Notes under the pieces: generated by a model
Told to the model about the DNA's origin: nothing
Database searches by the model: none
What the model saw: only the letters and a program-made list of their open reading frames with translations
Shown: positions 5,715 to 15,869 of the stretch, one piece after another
Layout of the letters: the number at the start of each line of letters is the position of its first letter
Numbering within the stretch: position 1 is the stretch's first letter
Position numbers and translations under genes: made by a program
Assembly (NCBI GenBank): GCA_002070755.1
Contig: MWDY01000173.1
Coordinates: 1 to 15,869, forward strand
Source: Spirochaetes bacterium ADurb.Bin110
GTDB taxonomy: Bacteria; Spirochaetota; Spirochaetia; Treponematales; Rectinemataceae
Direction of reading: 5' to 3'
Length of the DNA: 15,869 bases

Positions 5715-8700
5715 TTACTCCTCCAACGACTCATTGTCTTCGCTGAATCCTTCGTCATTATCGAAAATGGTTGTTTCCTCGAAGCTAATCTCACTTGTAC
5801 GATCTTGGAGTATAGCAGGCGGAGCTAGTTCACGCTCCTGTCTTCGCTTTTCGAGCACTTCCTCTACTAAGGCGTTGAGATCGTCATTTTCAGCATCGAA
5901 AAGTCTCAGCTGTCGATATTGTTTCATTCCGGTTCCAGCAGGGATAAGATGCCCTATTATTACATTCTCCTTGAGCCCTCGTAGTTGATCTATCTCTCCC
6001 TTTATGGCTGCATCTGTCAAAACTCTTGTTGTCTCCTGGAAGGATGCTGCGGCAAAGAAGGAATCGATCTTGAGAGATGCACGCGTTATGCCAAGCAGAA
6101 TCGGGCGCGCCACTGCGGCTTGTCCGCCTTCTTCCATAACTCGTCTGTTTTCGTCATGGAATTTATGCTTGTCCACTTGCTGGCCGTAAATGAATACCGT
6201 GTCGCCCGGATTGACTATTTCGACCTTCTTCATCATCTGACGGATGATGACTCCTATATGTTTATCGTTGATGGTTACGCCCTGAGCGCGATAGACCTGC
6301 TGTACCTCATCCATGAGGTAGCGCTGGCATTCCTGTTCACCTAGAATCGCAAGGATATCATGTGGGTTCTTGACTCCATCGCAGAGCATTTCGCCTGCGA
6401 CGACCTTGTCGCCGTTGCGCACAAGAAGCCGACGGTTCTTTGGCACAAGGTGCTTATGGGTCTTGCCAAAGGAATCGCGGATATTGATTACGCGTTTGCC
6501 TTTGAGTGTGCCACCAAAGGTGACAGTGCCAGAGACCAGTGCAAGAACGGCTGGGGATTTGGGTTTGCGCGCTTCGAAGAGCTCGCCGACTCGCGGTAGG
6601 CCACCGGTTATATCCATGGCTTTAGCACTTTCCTTTAGAATCTTTGCAAGCATTTTGCCTGCGCGAACGCTTTCGCCGTCCTCCACATTGACATAGGCGC
6701 CTTCGGGAAGGTAATAGGTCTCGATATCGTTGCCAGCCTCATCGGTGATTATTATTCGTGGCTCTTTTGTGTCGCGCTCGTTGCCTACATCGGTAATGAT
6801 CTTTTCCACGTTGCCGGTCTCGGCGTTGATCTCTTCTTTCAGTGTTGCTCCAGGCATGATGTCCTCATATCGAACAATACCATCATGCTCAGAGATGATT
6901 GGGTCGTTGAAGGGATCGAAGGTCGCTATGGTTTCGTTGGCAAGAAGAATCTGGCCACGCGATACCACCATTTCGGAACCATTGCGAATCTCTACCTTCT
7001 GCTCCTGAGAGATGAGCAAAAGCCTATTATCTAGCACCTTCGCATAGGAGATGCTCGGGGATTTTATATAGCTGCCATCGGCTTTTTTGATGACCGAATC
7101 GTCTTTCAAGACACGCTGGCCATCTTTGACAAGGAGAGTATCTTCATCTGTAAAATCGAAGACACCAAATACTCTGTTTACATAGATATAGCCGCGGCGA
7201 GTAAATAGTAGACGACCGAGCTCGGTCTTTACACAAGAACCTTCGATATCTGCGATGTAGACAGGGTAATGAAGCGAAATACGGTTTTCTTCCGCTGCTT
7301 TTGTGGCTGCACCACCAATATGGAAAGTGCGCATGGTAAGCTGGGTACCTGGTTGGCCTATGGATTGCGCCGCAATTATCCCGACAGCTTCTCCGATATC
7401 GACTGTTCTGCCAGTGGCTAGGTTGCGGCCATAGCACCTGCGGCATACGCCATGTTCAGCCTCGCAAGTCAGAACGGTGCGCACCGATACTTCTCCGATT
7501 CCTGCTTCCTCTATCTCCTCGGCTATTTCCTCGGTAATCTCCTCATTGGTTCCTACTATGATCTGGCCAGTTATGGGATGGCGGATTGGATCTAGGGTAA
7601 AACGACCAATTATGCGCTCTGCAAGTGTTTCGATGATTTCGTCGCCGTCTTTGAGTGCCGTATATATAGAACCATTTATGGTTCCGCAGTCATCCTCGTT
7701 GACTACGACATCTTGCGCGATATCTACAAGGCGCCTCGTAAGGTAACCTGCATCCGCGGTTTTGAGAGCCGTGTCTGCTAGACCTTTGCGAGCTCCATTC
7801 GTGGAGATGAAGAATTCGATGACGGAAAGGCCTTCACGGAAATTAGAGCGAATAGGAAGCTCTATTATATCTCCGGACGGCTTGGCCATTAGCCCACGCA
7901 TGCCCGCTAGCTGGCGGATCTGGTTCTTGCTTCCGCGTGCTCCCGAATTGGCCATCATGTATATATTGTTGAAGCCATCGCGATCCTTTTCGAGGGTCTT
8001 CATCATCACCGCAGTGAGTTCTTCGTTCGTCTTCGACCATACCTCGACGACACGGTTGTAGCGCTCATCCTGAGTTATGTGGCCTGCAAGATACTGCTGC
8101 TGGATTGCTTCGACTTCCTTATTGGCCTTATCGATCATCTCGGCTTTCTCTTTTGGAATGACAATGTCATCCATGCCGATTGTTGCGCCAAAAAAAGTCG
8201 CATACTTAAAGCCCATTTCCTTGATGGTATCGAGCATGTTCACGGTAATAAAAGGGCTCGTGGTGCGATAGACATGCTCGATCAGCATTCGAATATCTTT
8301 ATCGGTCATTGCATAGTTTATAAAAGGAACTTCTTTTGGTAGAGCCTCGTTTAGAAGAATACGGCCACCTGTTGTCTTGATGAAGTGGTTACCAGAAAGC
8401 TCTGCCTCTTTTTCATAGGAGTTCCACACTGGTTCTTTGGGTGCTACCACATAGACGAGAGCCTGATAGTCGCATGAACCATATTCACAGGCCAGCAGGA
8501 GCTCATCCGTGCTTGAAAAGCGCTTGCCTTCGCCCTTTACTCCCGGCCTGTGGCGGCTTAGGAAGTTGATGCCGAGAACCATGTCCTGCGAAGGATAGAC
8601 AATCGTCTTTCCGCTTGCGGGATCGAGCAGGTTGCGACTCGAAAGCATAAGAGTCCAGCATTCTGCCTGGGCTGCATGGGTCAAAGGAATATGAACTGCC

Positions 8701-10064
8701 ATTTGATCGCCGTCGAAGTCGGCGTTATAGGCCTTGCATACCAACGGATGCAGCTTAATCGCTTTACCCTCTACGAGAAGGGGCTCAAAGGCCTGTATAC
8801 CAAGCCGATGCAGAGTTGGAGCACGATTGAGGAGCACTGGATGCTCCTTTACAACCTCGTCTAGTACCGCAAATACCTCTGGCGTTTCCGATTCAACCAA
8901 CATCTTGGCTTTCTTTATGTTGTATACGACATCTTTCTCAACGAGTTTTTTCATGATAAAAGGCTTGAAGAGCTCGAGAGCCATCTTTGTAGGAAGACCG
9001 CACTGCCACATCTTGAGCTCTGGCCCAACAACTATTACCGATCTGCCAGAGTAGTCGACTCGCTTACCCAATAGGTTCTGGCGGAAGCGCCCCTGTTTGC
9101 CCTTTAGCATGTCCGCCAAGGATTTGAGAGGCCTATTGCCAGCTCCCTTTACGGCTCGGCGGCGACGCGTGTTGTCGAATAGCGCATCGACGGCTTCCTG
9201 GAGCATGCGCTTCTCGTTGAAGATGATGATATCCGGCGCGTTGAGCTGCAAGAGTTTCTTGAGGCGATTATTGCGGTTTATGACTCGACGATAGAGATCA
9301 TTGAGGTCGCTTGTGGCGAATCGACCGCCATCTAGCTGGACCATGGGCCTTAGCTCCGGCGGAATTACGGGAATCACAGTTAGGATCATCCATTCAGGTC
9401 TATTTCCAGAAGATCGAAATGCTTCGACGAGCTCGATACGCTTCAAAAGGCGCTTGTCAGACTTGCTTCCGCGCTCGATCATCTTCTGTCTGAGTTCCTG
9501 AGACATCTTGTCGAGATCTATCTGCTCAAGAAGAGAGCGAATGGCTTCGGCTCCCATGCCAGCGGTAAATGCGCCCCCATATCTGTCCATAGCCTCGCGG
9601 TATTCCTCGTCGGTGAGGAGCTGCATTTTCTTGAGCTCGGTCTCTCCTGGATCGATCACGATATATTTTTCGTAATAGAGGACAGATTTGAGTGTCGCCA
9701 TTGGCAGATTGAGCAGAAGACCCATGCGGCTGGGCACTGAACGGTAAAACCAAATGTGCGATACTGGGCTCGCTAGCTCTATATGCCCCATGCGCTCCCG
9801 CCGCACCTTGGAATTGGTCACTTCGACACCGCAGCGGTCGCAGATGACTCCCTTATATCTGATAGACTTGAATTTACCACAATAGCACTCCCATTCCTTG
9901 GTCGTGCCGAAGATGCGTTCGCAGAAAAGGCCATCTCTCTCAGGCCGCAATGTCCTATAATTGATTGTCTCAGGCTTCTTGACCTCTCCATAAGACCAAG
10001 CCCGAATCATCTCCGGACTTGCCAAATGAATGGAAATATTGTCAAAATCCTGAATATCTCTCAT
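5715..10064 (-). CDS. rpoC: DNA-directed RNA polymerase subunit beta'
   Basis: The beta' subunit carries the catalytic magnesium and much of the DNA-binding clamp. The 1449-residue protein starts [12 protein letters not shown]. The N-terminal zinc ribbon has Cys at 60, 62, 75 and 78, and the catalytic NADFDGD is at 447-453. The second zinc site is Cys 793, 867, 874 and 877, and the trigger loop sequence [11 protein letters not shown] follows. A large insertion after the trigger loop resembles the lineage insert known from proteobacteria. The C-terminus is strongly acidic ([15 protein letters not shown]). The start at 10064 has GAGG seven bases upstream and fits homologues; an ATG eight codons earlier (10088) also has a GAGG and cannot be fully excluded. 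It follows rpoB after 135 bases and is presumably co-transcribed with it. Confidence 0.99.
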   Translation of the reverse strand: MRDIQDFDNISIHLASPEMIRAWSYGEVKKPETINYRTLRPERDGLFCERIFGTTKEWECYCGKFKSIRYKGVICDRCGVEVTNSKVRRERMGHIELASPVSHIWFYRSVPSRMGLLLNLPMATLKSVLYYEKYIVIDPGETELKKMQLLTDEEYREAMDRYGGAFTAGMGAEAIRSLLEQIDLDKMSQELRQKMIERGSKSDKRLLKRIELVEAFRSSGNRPEWMILTVIPVIPPELRPMVQLDGGRFATSDLNDLYRRVINRNNRLKKLLQLNAPDIIIFNEKRMLQEAVDALFDNTRRRRAVKGAGNRPLKSLADMLKGKQGRFRQNLLGKRVDYSGRSVIVVGPELKMWQCGLPTKMALELFKPFIMKKLVEKDVVYNIKKAKMLVESETPEVFAVLDEVVKEHPVLLNRAPTLHRLGIQAFEPLLVEGKAIKLHPLVCKAYNADFDGDQMAVHIPLTHAAQAECWTLMLSSRNLLDPASGKTIVYPSQDMVLGINFLSRHRPGVKGEGKRFSSTDELLLACEYGSCDYQALVYVVAPKEPVWNSYEKEAELSGNHFIKTTGGRILLNEALPKEVPFINYAMTDKDIRMLIEHVYRTTSPFITVNMLDTIKEMGFKYATFFGATIGMDDIVIPKEKAEMIDKANKEVEAIQQQYLAGHITQDERYNRVVEVWSKTNEELTAVMMKTLEKDRDGFNNIYMMANSGARGSKNQIRQLAGMRGLMAKPSGDIIELPIRSNFREGLSVIEFFISTNGARKGLADTALKTADAGYLTRRLVDIAQDVVVNEDDCGTINGSIYTALKDGDEIIETLAERIIGRFTLDPIRHPITGQIIVGTNEEITEEIAEEIEEAGIGEVSVRTVLTCEAEHGVCRRCYGRNLATGRTVDIGEAVGIIAAQSIGQPGTQLTMRTFHIGGAATKAAEENRISLHYPVYIADIEGSCVKTELGRLLFTRRGYIYVNRVFGVFDFTDEDTLLVKDGQRVLKDDSVIKKADGSYIKSPSISYAKVLDNRLLLISQEQKVEIRNGSEMVVSRGQILLANETIATFDPFNDPIISEHDGIVRYEDIMPGATLKEEINAETGNVEKIITDVGNERDTKEPRIIITDEAGNDIETYYLPEGAYVNVEDGESVRAGKMLAKILKESAKAMDITGGLPRVGELFEARKPKSPAVLALVSGTVTFGGTLKGKRVINIRDSFGKTHKHLVPKNRRLLVRNGDKVVAGEMLCDGVKNPHDILAILGEQECQRYLMDEVQQVYRAQGVTINDKHIGVIIRQMMKKVEIVNPGDTVFIYGQQVDKHKFHDENRRVMEEGGQAAVARPILLGITRASLKIDSFFAAASFQETTRVLTDAAIKGEIDQLRGLKENVIIGHLIPAGTGMKQYRQLRLFDAENDDLNALVEEVLEKRRQERELAPPAILQDRTSEISFEETTIFDNDEGFSEDNESLEE

Positions 10065-10117
10065 GATACCCCCTCGGGTTGTAGGCATTTCTCATGCCTC
10101 GGAATATTGTTCCAATA

Positions 10118-10141
10118 GCGCCCTCTACCCAAAAAAGGCGC
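10118..10141 (-). promoter_or_regulatory. Weak stem-loop in the rpoB-rpoC spacer
   Basis: GCGCC and GGCGC on the transcript strand can pair across a 14-base loop that itself contains the TTTTTT run. The U-run lies within the loop, not after the stem, so this is not a terminator. The 135-base spacer between rpoB and rpoC shows nothing else convincing. Confidence 0.25.
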
Positions 10142-10199
10142 ACTAAAGACCGTGCAAAGTCCGGCAAACATGGATTGTGCAACAGCAAAATGTGCCATC

Positions 10200-13100
10200 C
10201 TAGAATGCTCCGGTCTGCTTCTTTATAATATCTTCATCGCGCTCCGTTAGAGCAATCTGTTTACCCTTAGAGTCATAAACCTTGATGTCCAGCGCTAGGC
10301 CTCGAAGCTCCTGCACCATGACATTGAAGGCCTCGGGAATTCCAGCAGCTGTGTGTGGTTCTCCCTTTACTATTGCTTCGTATATTTTGGAGCGGCCTGT
10401 CATATCGTCCGATTTGATTGTAAGAAGCTCTTGCAGAGTATTTGCAGCCCCATATGCCTCGAGCGCCCACACTTCCATTTCGCCTAACCGCTGACCACCA
10501 AATTGCGCCTTGCCACCAAGAGGTTGCTGAGTTACTAGCGAATAAGGACCCGTCGAGCGTGCATGCATCTTGTCATCCACAAGATGGTGTAATTTGAGGA
10601 AGTACACGACTCCCACCGTGATAGGATTCTTAAAGAATTCGCCTGTCTTACCATCGCGGACCATGACCTTCGAAGTGGCAGGCAGCCCCGCTTCTCTTAG
10701 CTTTTCTTCTATTTGTTCTTGAGAGGGCGACTGGAAAACATGGCATTCATACCATTCATTCAGGGTACTGGCAGCCCAACCTAGCTCAGTCTCCATTATC
10801 TGGCCTATATTCATACGGCTCGGTACACCAAGCGGATTTAGGCAGATATCGAGTGGCGTCCCATTATCTAGATAGGGCATATCCTCAACAGGAAGGACAC
10901 GCGCAACAACTCCCTTATTGCCATGGCGACCTGCCATCTTGTCGCCTTCCTTGAGCTTGCGCTTGACGGCTACTAGAACCTTTACAGTCTGTTCGACACC
11001 TGGCTGGAGATCATCGTTGTTTGCCCGAGACATGCGCTGCACATCGATTACGGTTCCTTCGATGCCATGTGGCACATGGAGCGAGGAATCGCGGACATCC
11101 TTGGCCTTTTCGCCAAATATCGAGTTTAGAAGCTTGAATTCAGGCGTAGTATCTGAGTCGCTTTTTGGGGTCACTTTCCCTACTAGAATATCGCCGCTCT
11201 TTACCTTGGCGCCAATCCGAATCACGCCCTGGCCATCGAGATTGTCCAGCATCTTTTCGCTTGTATTCGGAATGTCGCGCGTTATGCGTTCTGGACCAAG
11301 CTTTGTGTCGCGCACTTCGAGAATGAATTCTTTTATATGGATCGAGGTGAAAAGGTCTTCCTTTACTACTCGCTCGGATATAAGTATGGCATCCTCATAG
11401 TTATAGCCATTCCAAGGTACGAATCCAGCCAGAATGTTGCGACCCAGGGCAAGTTCCCCCTGGTTCGTAGCTGGCCCGTCTGCTATGACTTGGCCTTTTA
11501 GAACCTTCTCTCCACGCTTTACAATTGGCCTATGGTTGAAGCAGGTGTCCTGGTTGGTCCGCTGATATTTTATGAGCTGATAGATGTCTTTGTCATCGGG
11601 AGACTCTGGCTTTTCAGGTCGAACTACAACGCGGTTAGCGTCTACACACTCGACGGTCCCCGAGCGTTTTGCCTTGACCAGCACACCTGAATCATAAGCT
11701 GTCTTCCATTCCATACCAGTGCCAATCCGCGGAGGTTCGGTAAAAACCAAAGGCACCGCCTGGCGTTGCATGTTCGAACCCATAAGAGCTCGGTTAGCGT
11801 CATCGTGCTCAAGGAAAGGAATCAGAGCCGCGGATACCGATATGATCTGCTTGGGCGAAACATCCATAAATTGGATTTCCGATGGAGATCGCATTGTGTA
11901 GTCGCCTTGATGGCGGCAAGATATGTTCTGGTCGAGAAATCTTCCACTCTTGTCGATATGCGCGGAAGCCTGTGCAATATAGTACTTGTCTTCGTCGATA
12001 GCGGAAAGGTACTCGATTTCGTCGGTGACAATGCCATTTCTTACACGGCGATATGGTGCCTCGAGAAATCCATATTCGTTGACCGTCGTGTAGGTTGCAA
12101 GCGATACAATTAGCCCGATATTCGGTCCTTCAGGAGTCTCGATAGGGCACATGCGCCCATAATGGGTGTAGTGGACATCGCGCACCTCGAAACCCGCGCG
12201 TTCGCGGTTTAGCCCGCCTGGTCCGAGGGCGTTCAGCCTGCGCTTGTGCGTTAGCTCAGCCAGCGGGTTGACCTGGTCCATGAACTGAGAAAGCTGTGAG
12301 GTACCAAAAAACTCCTTAATAGCAGCTACGATCGGCTTGATGGTTATAAGGTCTTGTGGCTTTGCTGTTTCGAGGTCTTTGCCGGTCATCCTATCCTTTG
12401 CGGTGCGCTCCATACGGCTAAAAGCAACCTTCATAACATTGGCAAGAAGCTCGCCAACCGCGCGCACGCGGCGATTTCCCAGATGATCTATATCGTCGAT
12501 ATTTGCCTCTCCATAATAGATATTTATGAGGTGTTTCATCGTAGCGACGATATCTTCCTTGGTAAGCGTATTCGTTTTTATGTTGAAATCAAATTTCTTG
12601 TTGAGCTTGTAGCGACCAACATCGCCCAAATCATACTGCCTAGCGCTAAAAAACATGTTGTGAAGATCGCGCTCGGCATTCTCCAAAGATATGGGTTCAC
12701 CTGGTCTAAGCACAGAATAAACTGCTGAGATTGCGTCTTCCTTAGTAGGCTCATCCTGGTCAGGCGTCCCCTTTACAAGCTTGACATCTTCACGGTCGAA
12801 ACAATTCAAGATCATCTCGTTGTGCAGCGAATTATCATCTTCAAAATCTATGATTTTGATAGAATCTATGCCTAGGTTGATGAGTTCATCGATTTCGTGT
12901 AGGTGAATCTTGTCGCCAGCCCGGAAGAGACGTTTTTGCTCACCATCGATCTCCATATATACAGGTTTTGCTAGTATTTTCCCAACAAGGGCATCTTTGT
13001 CGTTCTGATCTTCGGAGAGCTCTGCTGTCTTTGTGGTATAAAATGCAGCGATGATCTCTTCGCGCGAATTAAAGCCAATTGCGCGCAAGAACATGGTCCC

Positions 13101-13694
13101 AAGGATCTTTCGCTTGCGATCGATCTTGGCGTGGATAAGATCATGCTTCTGATCGATTTCGAATTCGAGCCAGCTCCCTCTATATGGAATTATGCGAGAG
13201 GAGAATACGCCCTTGTCGTGACTGAAAATAACGCCAGGCGAACGATGGATCTGAGAAACAATGACACGTTCCGCTCCATTGATTATGAATGTGCCACGGT
13301 CGGTCATAAGTGGAATATCGCCTAAGTAGATTTCTTTCTGCCTTATCTCCCCGGTCTTCTTGAACACAAGATTTATGACTGCCTTTAGAGGCACAGAATA
13401 GGTCAGCGTCTTCTGCTTGCATTCCAGTTCAGAATACTTGATGGCTTTTTCATCGAGAGAATACCATTCGTATTCGATCACAAGATCACCGGATGGACTT
13501 TCTATAGGAAAAGTGGTACGGAATACCTCCTCAAGGCCTATTAGTTCGAGAGGCTCGCCCTTGCGGAGTCTTTCTCTTTGTAGAAAGTGCTCGTAAGATG
13601 AGAGTTGAATATCGATGAGATCAGGTATATCCATTACATCGTGGAATTCTTTTCCTATGTAAGTCCGCTTGATCTTCTGTCCTGAATATGTCAT
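10200..13694 (-). CDS. rpoB: DNA-directed RNA polymerase subunit beta
   Basis: The beta subunit forms one pincer of the polymerase, contributes to the active centre and contains the rifampicin pocket. The 1164-residue length is compact, like other spirochaete RpoB and shorter than the E. coli protein. The rifampicin region reads [16 protein letters not shown] then [13 protein letters not shown]. Residue 488 is Asn (codon at 12231-12233), which corresponds to E. coli Ser531. [12 protein letters not shown] holds Lys919 and Lys927, equivalent to the active-site lysines 1065 and 1073 of E. coli. The start at 13694 has GGAGGG six bases upstream. It is preceded by a structured 204-base spacer after rplL and followed by rpoC. 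Asn at this position is reported from naturally rifampicin-resistant spirochaetes, so intrinsic resistance is expected here. Confidence 0.99.
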   Translation of the reverse strand: MTYSGQKIKRTYIGKEFHDVMDIPDLIDIQLSSYEHFLQRERLRKGEPLELIGLEEVFRTTFPIESPSGDLVIEYEWYSLDEKAIKYSELECKQKTLTYSVPLKAVINLVFKKTGEIRQKEIYLGDIPLMTDRGTFIINGAERVIVSQIHRSPGVIFSHDKGVFSSRIIPYRGSWLEFEIDQKHDLIHAKIDRKRKILGTMFLRAIGFNSREEIIAAFYTTKTAELSEDQNDKDALVGKILAKPVYMEIDGEQKRLFRAGDKIHLHEIDELINLGIDSIKIIDFEDDNSLHNEMILNCFDREDVKLVKGTPDQDEPTKEDAISAVYSVLRPGEPISLENAERDLHNMFFSARQYDLGDVGRYKLNKKFDFNIKTNTLTKEDIVATMKHLINIYYGEANIDDIDHLGNRRVRAVGELLANVMKVAFSRMERTAKDRMTGKDLETAKPQDLITIKPIVAAIKEFFGTSQLSQFMDQVNPLAELTHKRRLNALGPGGLNRERAGFEVRDVHYTHYGRMCPIETPEGPNIGLIVSLATYTTVNEYGFLEAPYRRVRNGIVTDEIEYLSAIDEDKYYIAQASAHIDKSGRFLDQNISCRHQGDYTMRSPSEIQFMDVSPKQIISVSAALIPFLEHDDANRALMGSNMQRQAVPLVFTEPPRIGTGMEWKTAYDSGVLVKAKRSGTVECVDANRVVVRPEKPESPDDKDIYQLIKYQRTNQDTCFNHRPIVKRGEKVLKGQVIADGPATNQGELALGRNILAGFVPWNGYNYEDAILISERVVKEDLFTSIHIKEFILEVRDTKLGPERITRDIPNTSEKMLDNLDGQGVIRIGAKVKSGDILVGKVTPKSDSDTTPEFKLLNSIFGEKAKDVRDSSLHVPHGIEGTVIDVQRMSRANNDDLQPGVEQTVKVLVAVKRKLKEGDKMAGRHGNKGVVARVLPVEDMPYLDNGTPLDICLNPLGVPSRMNIGQIMETELGWAASTLNEWYECHVFQSPSQEQIEEKLREAGLPATSKVMVRDGKTGEFFKNPITVGVVYFLKLHHLVDDKMHARSTGPYSLVTQQPLGGKAQFGGQRLGEMEVWALEAYGAANTLQELLTIKSDDMTGRSKIYEAIVKGEPHTAAGIPEAFNVMVQELRGLALDIKVYDSKGKQIALTERDEDIIKKQTGAF

Positions 13695-13743
13695 CAGTTA
13701 CCCTCCATGCGCCCTTAGCGCTCGGGTTAAAGGTCAATACGCT

Positions 13744-13764
13744 GATGTTTATATATCGAACATC
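13744..13764 (-). promoter_or_regulatory. Small hairpin upstream of rpoB
   Basis: GATGTT and AACATC on the transcript strand form a 6-bp stem around CGATATATA, and GATATATA occurs again a few bases upstream. AT-rich and without a U-run. It lies about 50 bases before the rpoB start. Role unknown; the TATATA could also be a promoter element but no convincing -35 is visible. Confidence 0.25.
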
Positions 13765-13788
13765 GGCGCTATATATCATTCCGTCATC

Positions 13789-13835
13789 GGGAAGCACTCA
13801 TTGCCGGCAAAACTCAATTAGCCAGAATGCTTCCC
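13789..13835 (-). promoter_or_regulatory. Long stem-loop in the rplL-rpoB spacer, possible RNase III-type processing site
   Basis: On the transcript strand GGGAAGCATTC pairs with GAGTGCTTCCC over 11 bp (one U-G). An inner TGGC/GCCG stem continues it around a 12-base loop, with an asymmetric GCAAT bulge. In E. coli the same spacer holds an RNase III cleavage hairpin that separates the ribosomal protein mRNA from rpoBC. The analogy here is positional and structural; no sequence match to a known site is claimed. Confidence 0.5.
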
Positions 13836-13859
13836 GAAAACGGGGGATCGCAATCCCCC
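13836..13859 (-). terminator. Attenuator-like partial terminator between rplL and rpoB
   Basis: GGGGGAT and ATCCCCC on the transcript strand form a perfect GC-rich 7-bp stem with the 4-base loop TGCG, followed by G and only four Ts. The weak U-run suggests partial termination. This would reduce rpoBC transcription relative to the ribosomal proteins, as the known attenuator does in the same place in E. coli. The spacing to the rplL stop is 39 bases. Confidence 0.6.
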
Positions 13860-13898
13860 TTCTTTTCATCGACTAAGGCCCAAAATCTATGGCCAGAC

Positions 13899-14285
13899 TT
13901 ATTTTATCTCGACCGTTCCGCCAGCAGCTTCGATCTGCTTCTTGATCTTGTCTGCTTCCTCTTTAGAGATGTTCTCCTTGAGAGGCTTGTCTCCAGCCTC
14001 GACTAGGTCTTTGGCTTCTTTCAAACCAAGACCGGTGATCGAACGGACTTCCTTAATAATAGCGATTTTCTTGTCTGCAGGCACATTACCCTTGAGGATC
14101 ACTGTAAACTCAGTTTTCTCCTCGACTGGAGCAGCTGCGGCTGCGGCGGCGGGAGCAGCAACGGCCACTGGGGCAGCTGCGGTTACGCCAAATTTCTCTT
14201 CCATCGCTTTTACTAGCTCGGAAATCTCGAGGACGGTCATCGAAGCGATTGCGTCGATGATTTGTTCTTTTGTAAGTGCTGCCAT
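13899..14285 (-). CDS. rplL: 50S ribosomal protein L7/L12
   Basis: L7/L12 is the multicopy stalk protein that recruits and activates translational GTPases such as EF-Tu and EF-G. The 128 residues show an N-terminal dimerisation and L10-binding domain (1-33) and an alanine/proline-rich flexible hinge (about 36-54). The globular C-terminal domain includes [11 protein letters not shown] and the GTPase-binding [12 protein letters not shown] (86-97), and the protein ends GGTVEIK. The start at 14285 has AGGAGA seven bases upstream; an ATG seven codons earlier (14306) lacks family support. It lies 129 bases after rplJ and is followed by an attenuator-like hairpin. Confidence 0.98.
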   Translation of the reverse strand: MAALTKEQIIDAIASMTVLEISELVKAMEEKFGVTAAAPVAVAAPAAAAAAAPVEEKTEFTVILKGNVPADKKIAIIKEVRSITGLGLKEAKDLVEAGDKPLKENISKEEADKIKKQIEAAGGTVEIK

Positions 14286-14310
14286 ATTATCTTCTCCTGA
14301 TCTCATGGTA

Positions 14311-14330
14311 GTCCATCACAACGAATGGAC
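14311..14330 (-). promoter_or_regulatory. Hairpin in the rplJ-rplL spacer
   Basis: GTCCAT/ATGGAC forms a 6-bp stem with an 8-base loop, 26 bases before the rplL start. The same 129-base spacer also holds a small CTTTT/AAAAG hairpin near 14385-14397. rplL must be made at about four times the level of rplJ. A structured spacer between them could affect translation or processing; this is an inference from position. Confidence 0.3.
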
Positions 14331-14414
14331 CTTCTATCGAACTCCGACAGGAACGGCAGCCTCCGAAGCCTGACGGATACTCGCCTTTTCTGAAAAGCAT
14401 GCTAAATAGACAAC

Positions 14415-14966
14415 TCAAAGAGCCTCTTCCTTCGCCTTCTTTTCCTCGATTGCCTTGAGAACGCGAACCAGCTTGGTCGGAATAGCATTGATGACATAGA
14501 CGAGGTTCTGCGCTGGCGCTTGCATGGTAGACATGAGCATTGCTATTAGCTGATTGCGGCCAGGTAGCTTGCTGTATGCTTCAACCTTATCAGCATCCAG
14601 GAATTCTTTATCTATCATTGCGCCCTTGATAATCAGGGCAGGTGTTTCCTTGGCAAAATCGAGCAGAATCTTGGCAACTTCATTCGAATCGGTCTTGATA
14701 AAGGCAACCGCTGTGGGTCCTTTCAGCACAAGCTCGACTGCTTGCGAATAACCAAGCTCCTCGAAGGCCAAACGTGCAAAATTGTTTTTGACAACATGGA
14801 GTTCTACGCCTTTCTCGCGCAGTTGTTGCCGCAATGTCGTGATCTGTTCGACCGTCAGGCCTCTGTATTCTGTGAAGACAAAATCATTCGAGCCCGAGAT
14901 CATTTCTTTTAGCATGCCTATGGCTTCGGCTTTCCTTGACTGAATTTTCGATGCTTTAATGGCCAT
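14415..14966 (-). CDS. rplJ: 50S ribosomal protein L10
   Basis: L10 anchors the L7/L12 stalk to 23S rRNA next to L11. The 183-residue protein has the globular N-terminal domain with the conserved FTEYRGLTVEQITTLRQQLR stretch and VVKNNFARLA, then a long charged C-terminal helix (LVRVLKAIEEKKAKEEAL) that binds L12 dimers. The start at 14966 lies 4 bases after the rplA stop, and its ribosome binding site (GAGGTAA) overlaps the rplA end, so translational coupling is likely. In E. coli L10-L12 represses its own mRNA in a long rplJ leader; here there is no such leader because rplA and rplJ are practically adjacent. Confidence 0.98.
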   Translation of the reverse strand: MAIKASKIQSRKAEAIGMLKEMISGSNDFVFTEYRGLTVEQITTLRQQLREKGVELHVVKNNFARLAFEELGYSQAVELVLKGPTAVAFIKTDSNEVAKILLDFAKETPALIIKGAMIDKEFLDADKVEAYSKLPGRNQLIAMLMSTMQAPAQNLVYVINAIPTKLVRVLKAIEEKKAKEEAL

Positions 14967-14970
14967 AGTC

Positions 14971-15657
14971 TTACCTCTTCTCCGATTTGTTCAGTGCGAC
15001 TTTGACGCTTGGCCCCATGGTCGGCGTCAAGAATACCGAAGCGACAAAATCGCCCTTGACATCAGAAGGGCGCTTGCGATTTACCTCTTCTACAAGCGTG
15101 CTTAGATTCTCGGCAATTTTCTCGGCCTCCATGGATACCTTGCCAACTGGCAGGTGAATAATCCCTGACTTATCGGTGCGGTATTCGGTGCGGCCTTTTC
15201 TCAATTCGCTGAGCGCGCTGCTCAGATCGTTTGTAACCGTACCTGTCTTAGGGTTCGGCATAAGGCCACGGCGTCCGAGAACCATACCCAATTTGCCGAC
15301 ATCTTTCATCATATCAGGTGTCGCAACGGCTATATCGAAATCAAGCCATCCACCCTTGATTTTCTCGATGTATTCATCGCTCCCCGCATATGTGGCTCCT
15401 GCCTCGAGAGCTTCTTTGGCGCGCTCGGGCTTGCAGAATACAAGAATTCTCTTCTCTGCTCGGAATTGATGAGGGAGGACAACTGTGTCTCGTACAGATT
15501 GGCTCTTCTTGAGGTTTAGCTTTATATGTGCTTCCACCGTTTCATCGAATTTAGCTGTCTTGAGTTCTTTGACGAGGACACAAGCATCTCCAATATCGTA
15601 AGCTTGCGAATGATCCACTTTCTTGGCTACTTCAATGTATTTCTTACCGCGTTTCAT
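14971..15657 (-). CDS. rplA: 50S ribosomal protein L1
   Basis: L1 forms the mobile stalk at the E site that helps deacylated tRNA leave, and in many bacteria represses its own operon. The 228-residue product has the conserved [13 protein letters not shown] at 128-140 and [13 protein letters not shown] near 37-49, and ends [18 protein letters not shown]. The start at 15657 (MKRGKKYIE) comes one base after the rplK stop codon, with GGAG at the rplK 3' end about seven bases upstream, so rplK and rplA are translationally coupled. An in-frame start 15 codons earlier would overlap rplK and is not supported by the family. Confidence 0.98.
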   Translation of the reverse strand: MKRGKKYIEVAKKVDHSQAYDIGDACVLVKELKTAKFDETVEAHIKLNLKKSQSVRDTVVLPHQFRAEKRILVFCKPERAKEALEAGATYAGSDEYIEKIKGGWLDFDIAVATPDMMKDVGKLGMVLGRRGLMPNPKTGTVTNDLSSALSELRKGRTEYRTDKSGIIHLPVGKVSMEAEKIAENLSTLVEEVNRKRPSDVKGDFVASVFLTPTMGPSVKVALNKSEKR

Positions 15658-15658
15658 A

Positions 15659-15869
15659 TCACAACTCCACATCCACGCCCATCGACCTTGCGGTCCCCGC
15701 AACTATGCGTTTCGCGGCTTCGAGATCATTTGCATTGAGGTCGGGCAATTTCTGCTTGGCAATTTCCTCCAGCTTTGCCTTCGAGAGCTTTGCTACCTTG
15801 TCCTTCTGAGGAAACGAAGAACCCTTTTCTATACCGCAAGCTTTTTTGATGAGCACACTCGCGGGAGGC
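15659..15869 (-). CDS. rplK: 50S ribosomal protein L11, C-terminal part (runs off the right edge)
   Basis: The open frame enters from the right edge and holds the C-terminal rRNA-binding domain of L11: [33 protein letters not shown], then [19 protein letters not shown] and a TGA stop. L11 binds the GTPase-associated region of 23S rRNA, is needed for the stringent response through RelA and is the target of thiostrepton-type antibiotics. About 69 codons are visible; the N-terminal domain and the operon promoter are outside. An internal GTG at 15854-15856 is part of the frame and not the real start. The order rplK-rplA is the standard one. Confidence 0.96.
   Translation of the reverse strand, partial: PPASVLIKKACGIEKGSSFPQKDKVAKLSKAKLEEIAKQKLPDLNANDLEAAKRIVAGTARSMGVDVEL

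Noticed and set aside
10065..10088. Longer RpoC starting at 10088 (MPTTRGGI prefix)
   Set aside because: A GAGG lies before both ATGs, but homologues begin at the equivalent of 10064; the eight extra codons also contain the better ribosome binding site itself.
14286..14414. Promoter or terminator in the rplJ-rplL spacer
   Set aside because: Only short hairpins are visible, with no U-run and no -35/-10 pair of acceptable quality.

Overview
The window is a chromosomal block of translation and transcription genes from a bacterium. All twelve genes lie on the minus strand. Read in the direction of transcription, from the right edge to the left, the order is rplK (3' part), rplA, rplJ, rplL, rpoB, rpoC, rpsL, rpsG, an EF-G family GTPase in the fusA position, tuf, rpsJ and rplC (5' part). 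This is the conserved beta / str / S10 supercluster as one contiguous run. EF-Tu, RpoB and RpoC resemble spirochaete proteins as I remember them, closest to Treponema and relatives. RpoB also carries the Asn in the rifampicin pocket that is known from spirochaetes. I place the organism in Spirochaetota, probably Treponema/Rectinema-like. This rests on recalled family knowledge, not a search. There are no mobile elements, tRNAs, CRISPR arrays or plus-strand genes, and no gene-free stretch exceeds 300 bases.

Right part (13695-15869): L11, L1, L10 and L7/L12 of the ribosomal stalk region. The first three genes are nearly touching. A 129-base spacer precedes rplL. A structured 204-base spacer separates rplL from rpoB; it holds an attenuator-like hairpin and a long processing-type stem-loop. 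Centre (5715-13694): rpoB and rpoC, the beta and beta' subunits of RNA polymerase. Left-centre (4529-5690): a new promoter of good quality drives rpsL-rpsG, and that unit ends at a strong intrinsic terminator just before the EF-G gene.

Left part (1-4514): the fusA-position gene lies 32 bases beyond the rpsG terminator's T-tract. It has no Shine-Dalgarno and may start from an extended -10 promoter as an almost leaderless mRNA. Its product keeps the EF-G GTPase motifs but has a strongly altered domain IV, without the His-bearing tip loop of the translocase. It therefore looks like an EF-G2/recycling-type paralogue. tuf has its own promoter and its own terminator. The promoter predicted for the S10 operon (rpsJ, rplC) abuts the tuf terminator, so that the rpsJ start site falls inside the terminator stem. 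It is followed by three perfect hairpins in a row, a candidate autoregulatory leader.

The proteins are textbook ones. The unusual content is the regulatory wiring: the cluster is cut into several autonomous units by promoters and terminators. The divergent EF-G and a repeat/hairpin system around the rpsG stop codon are also unusual.
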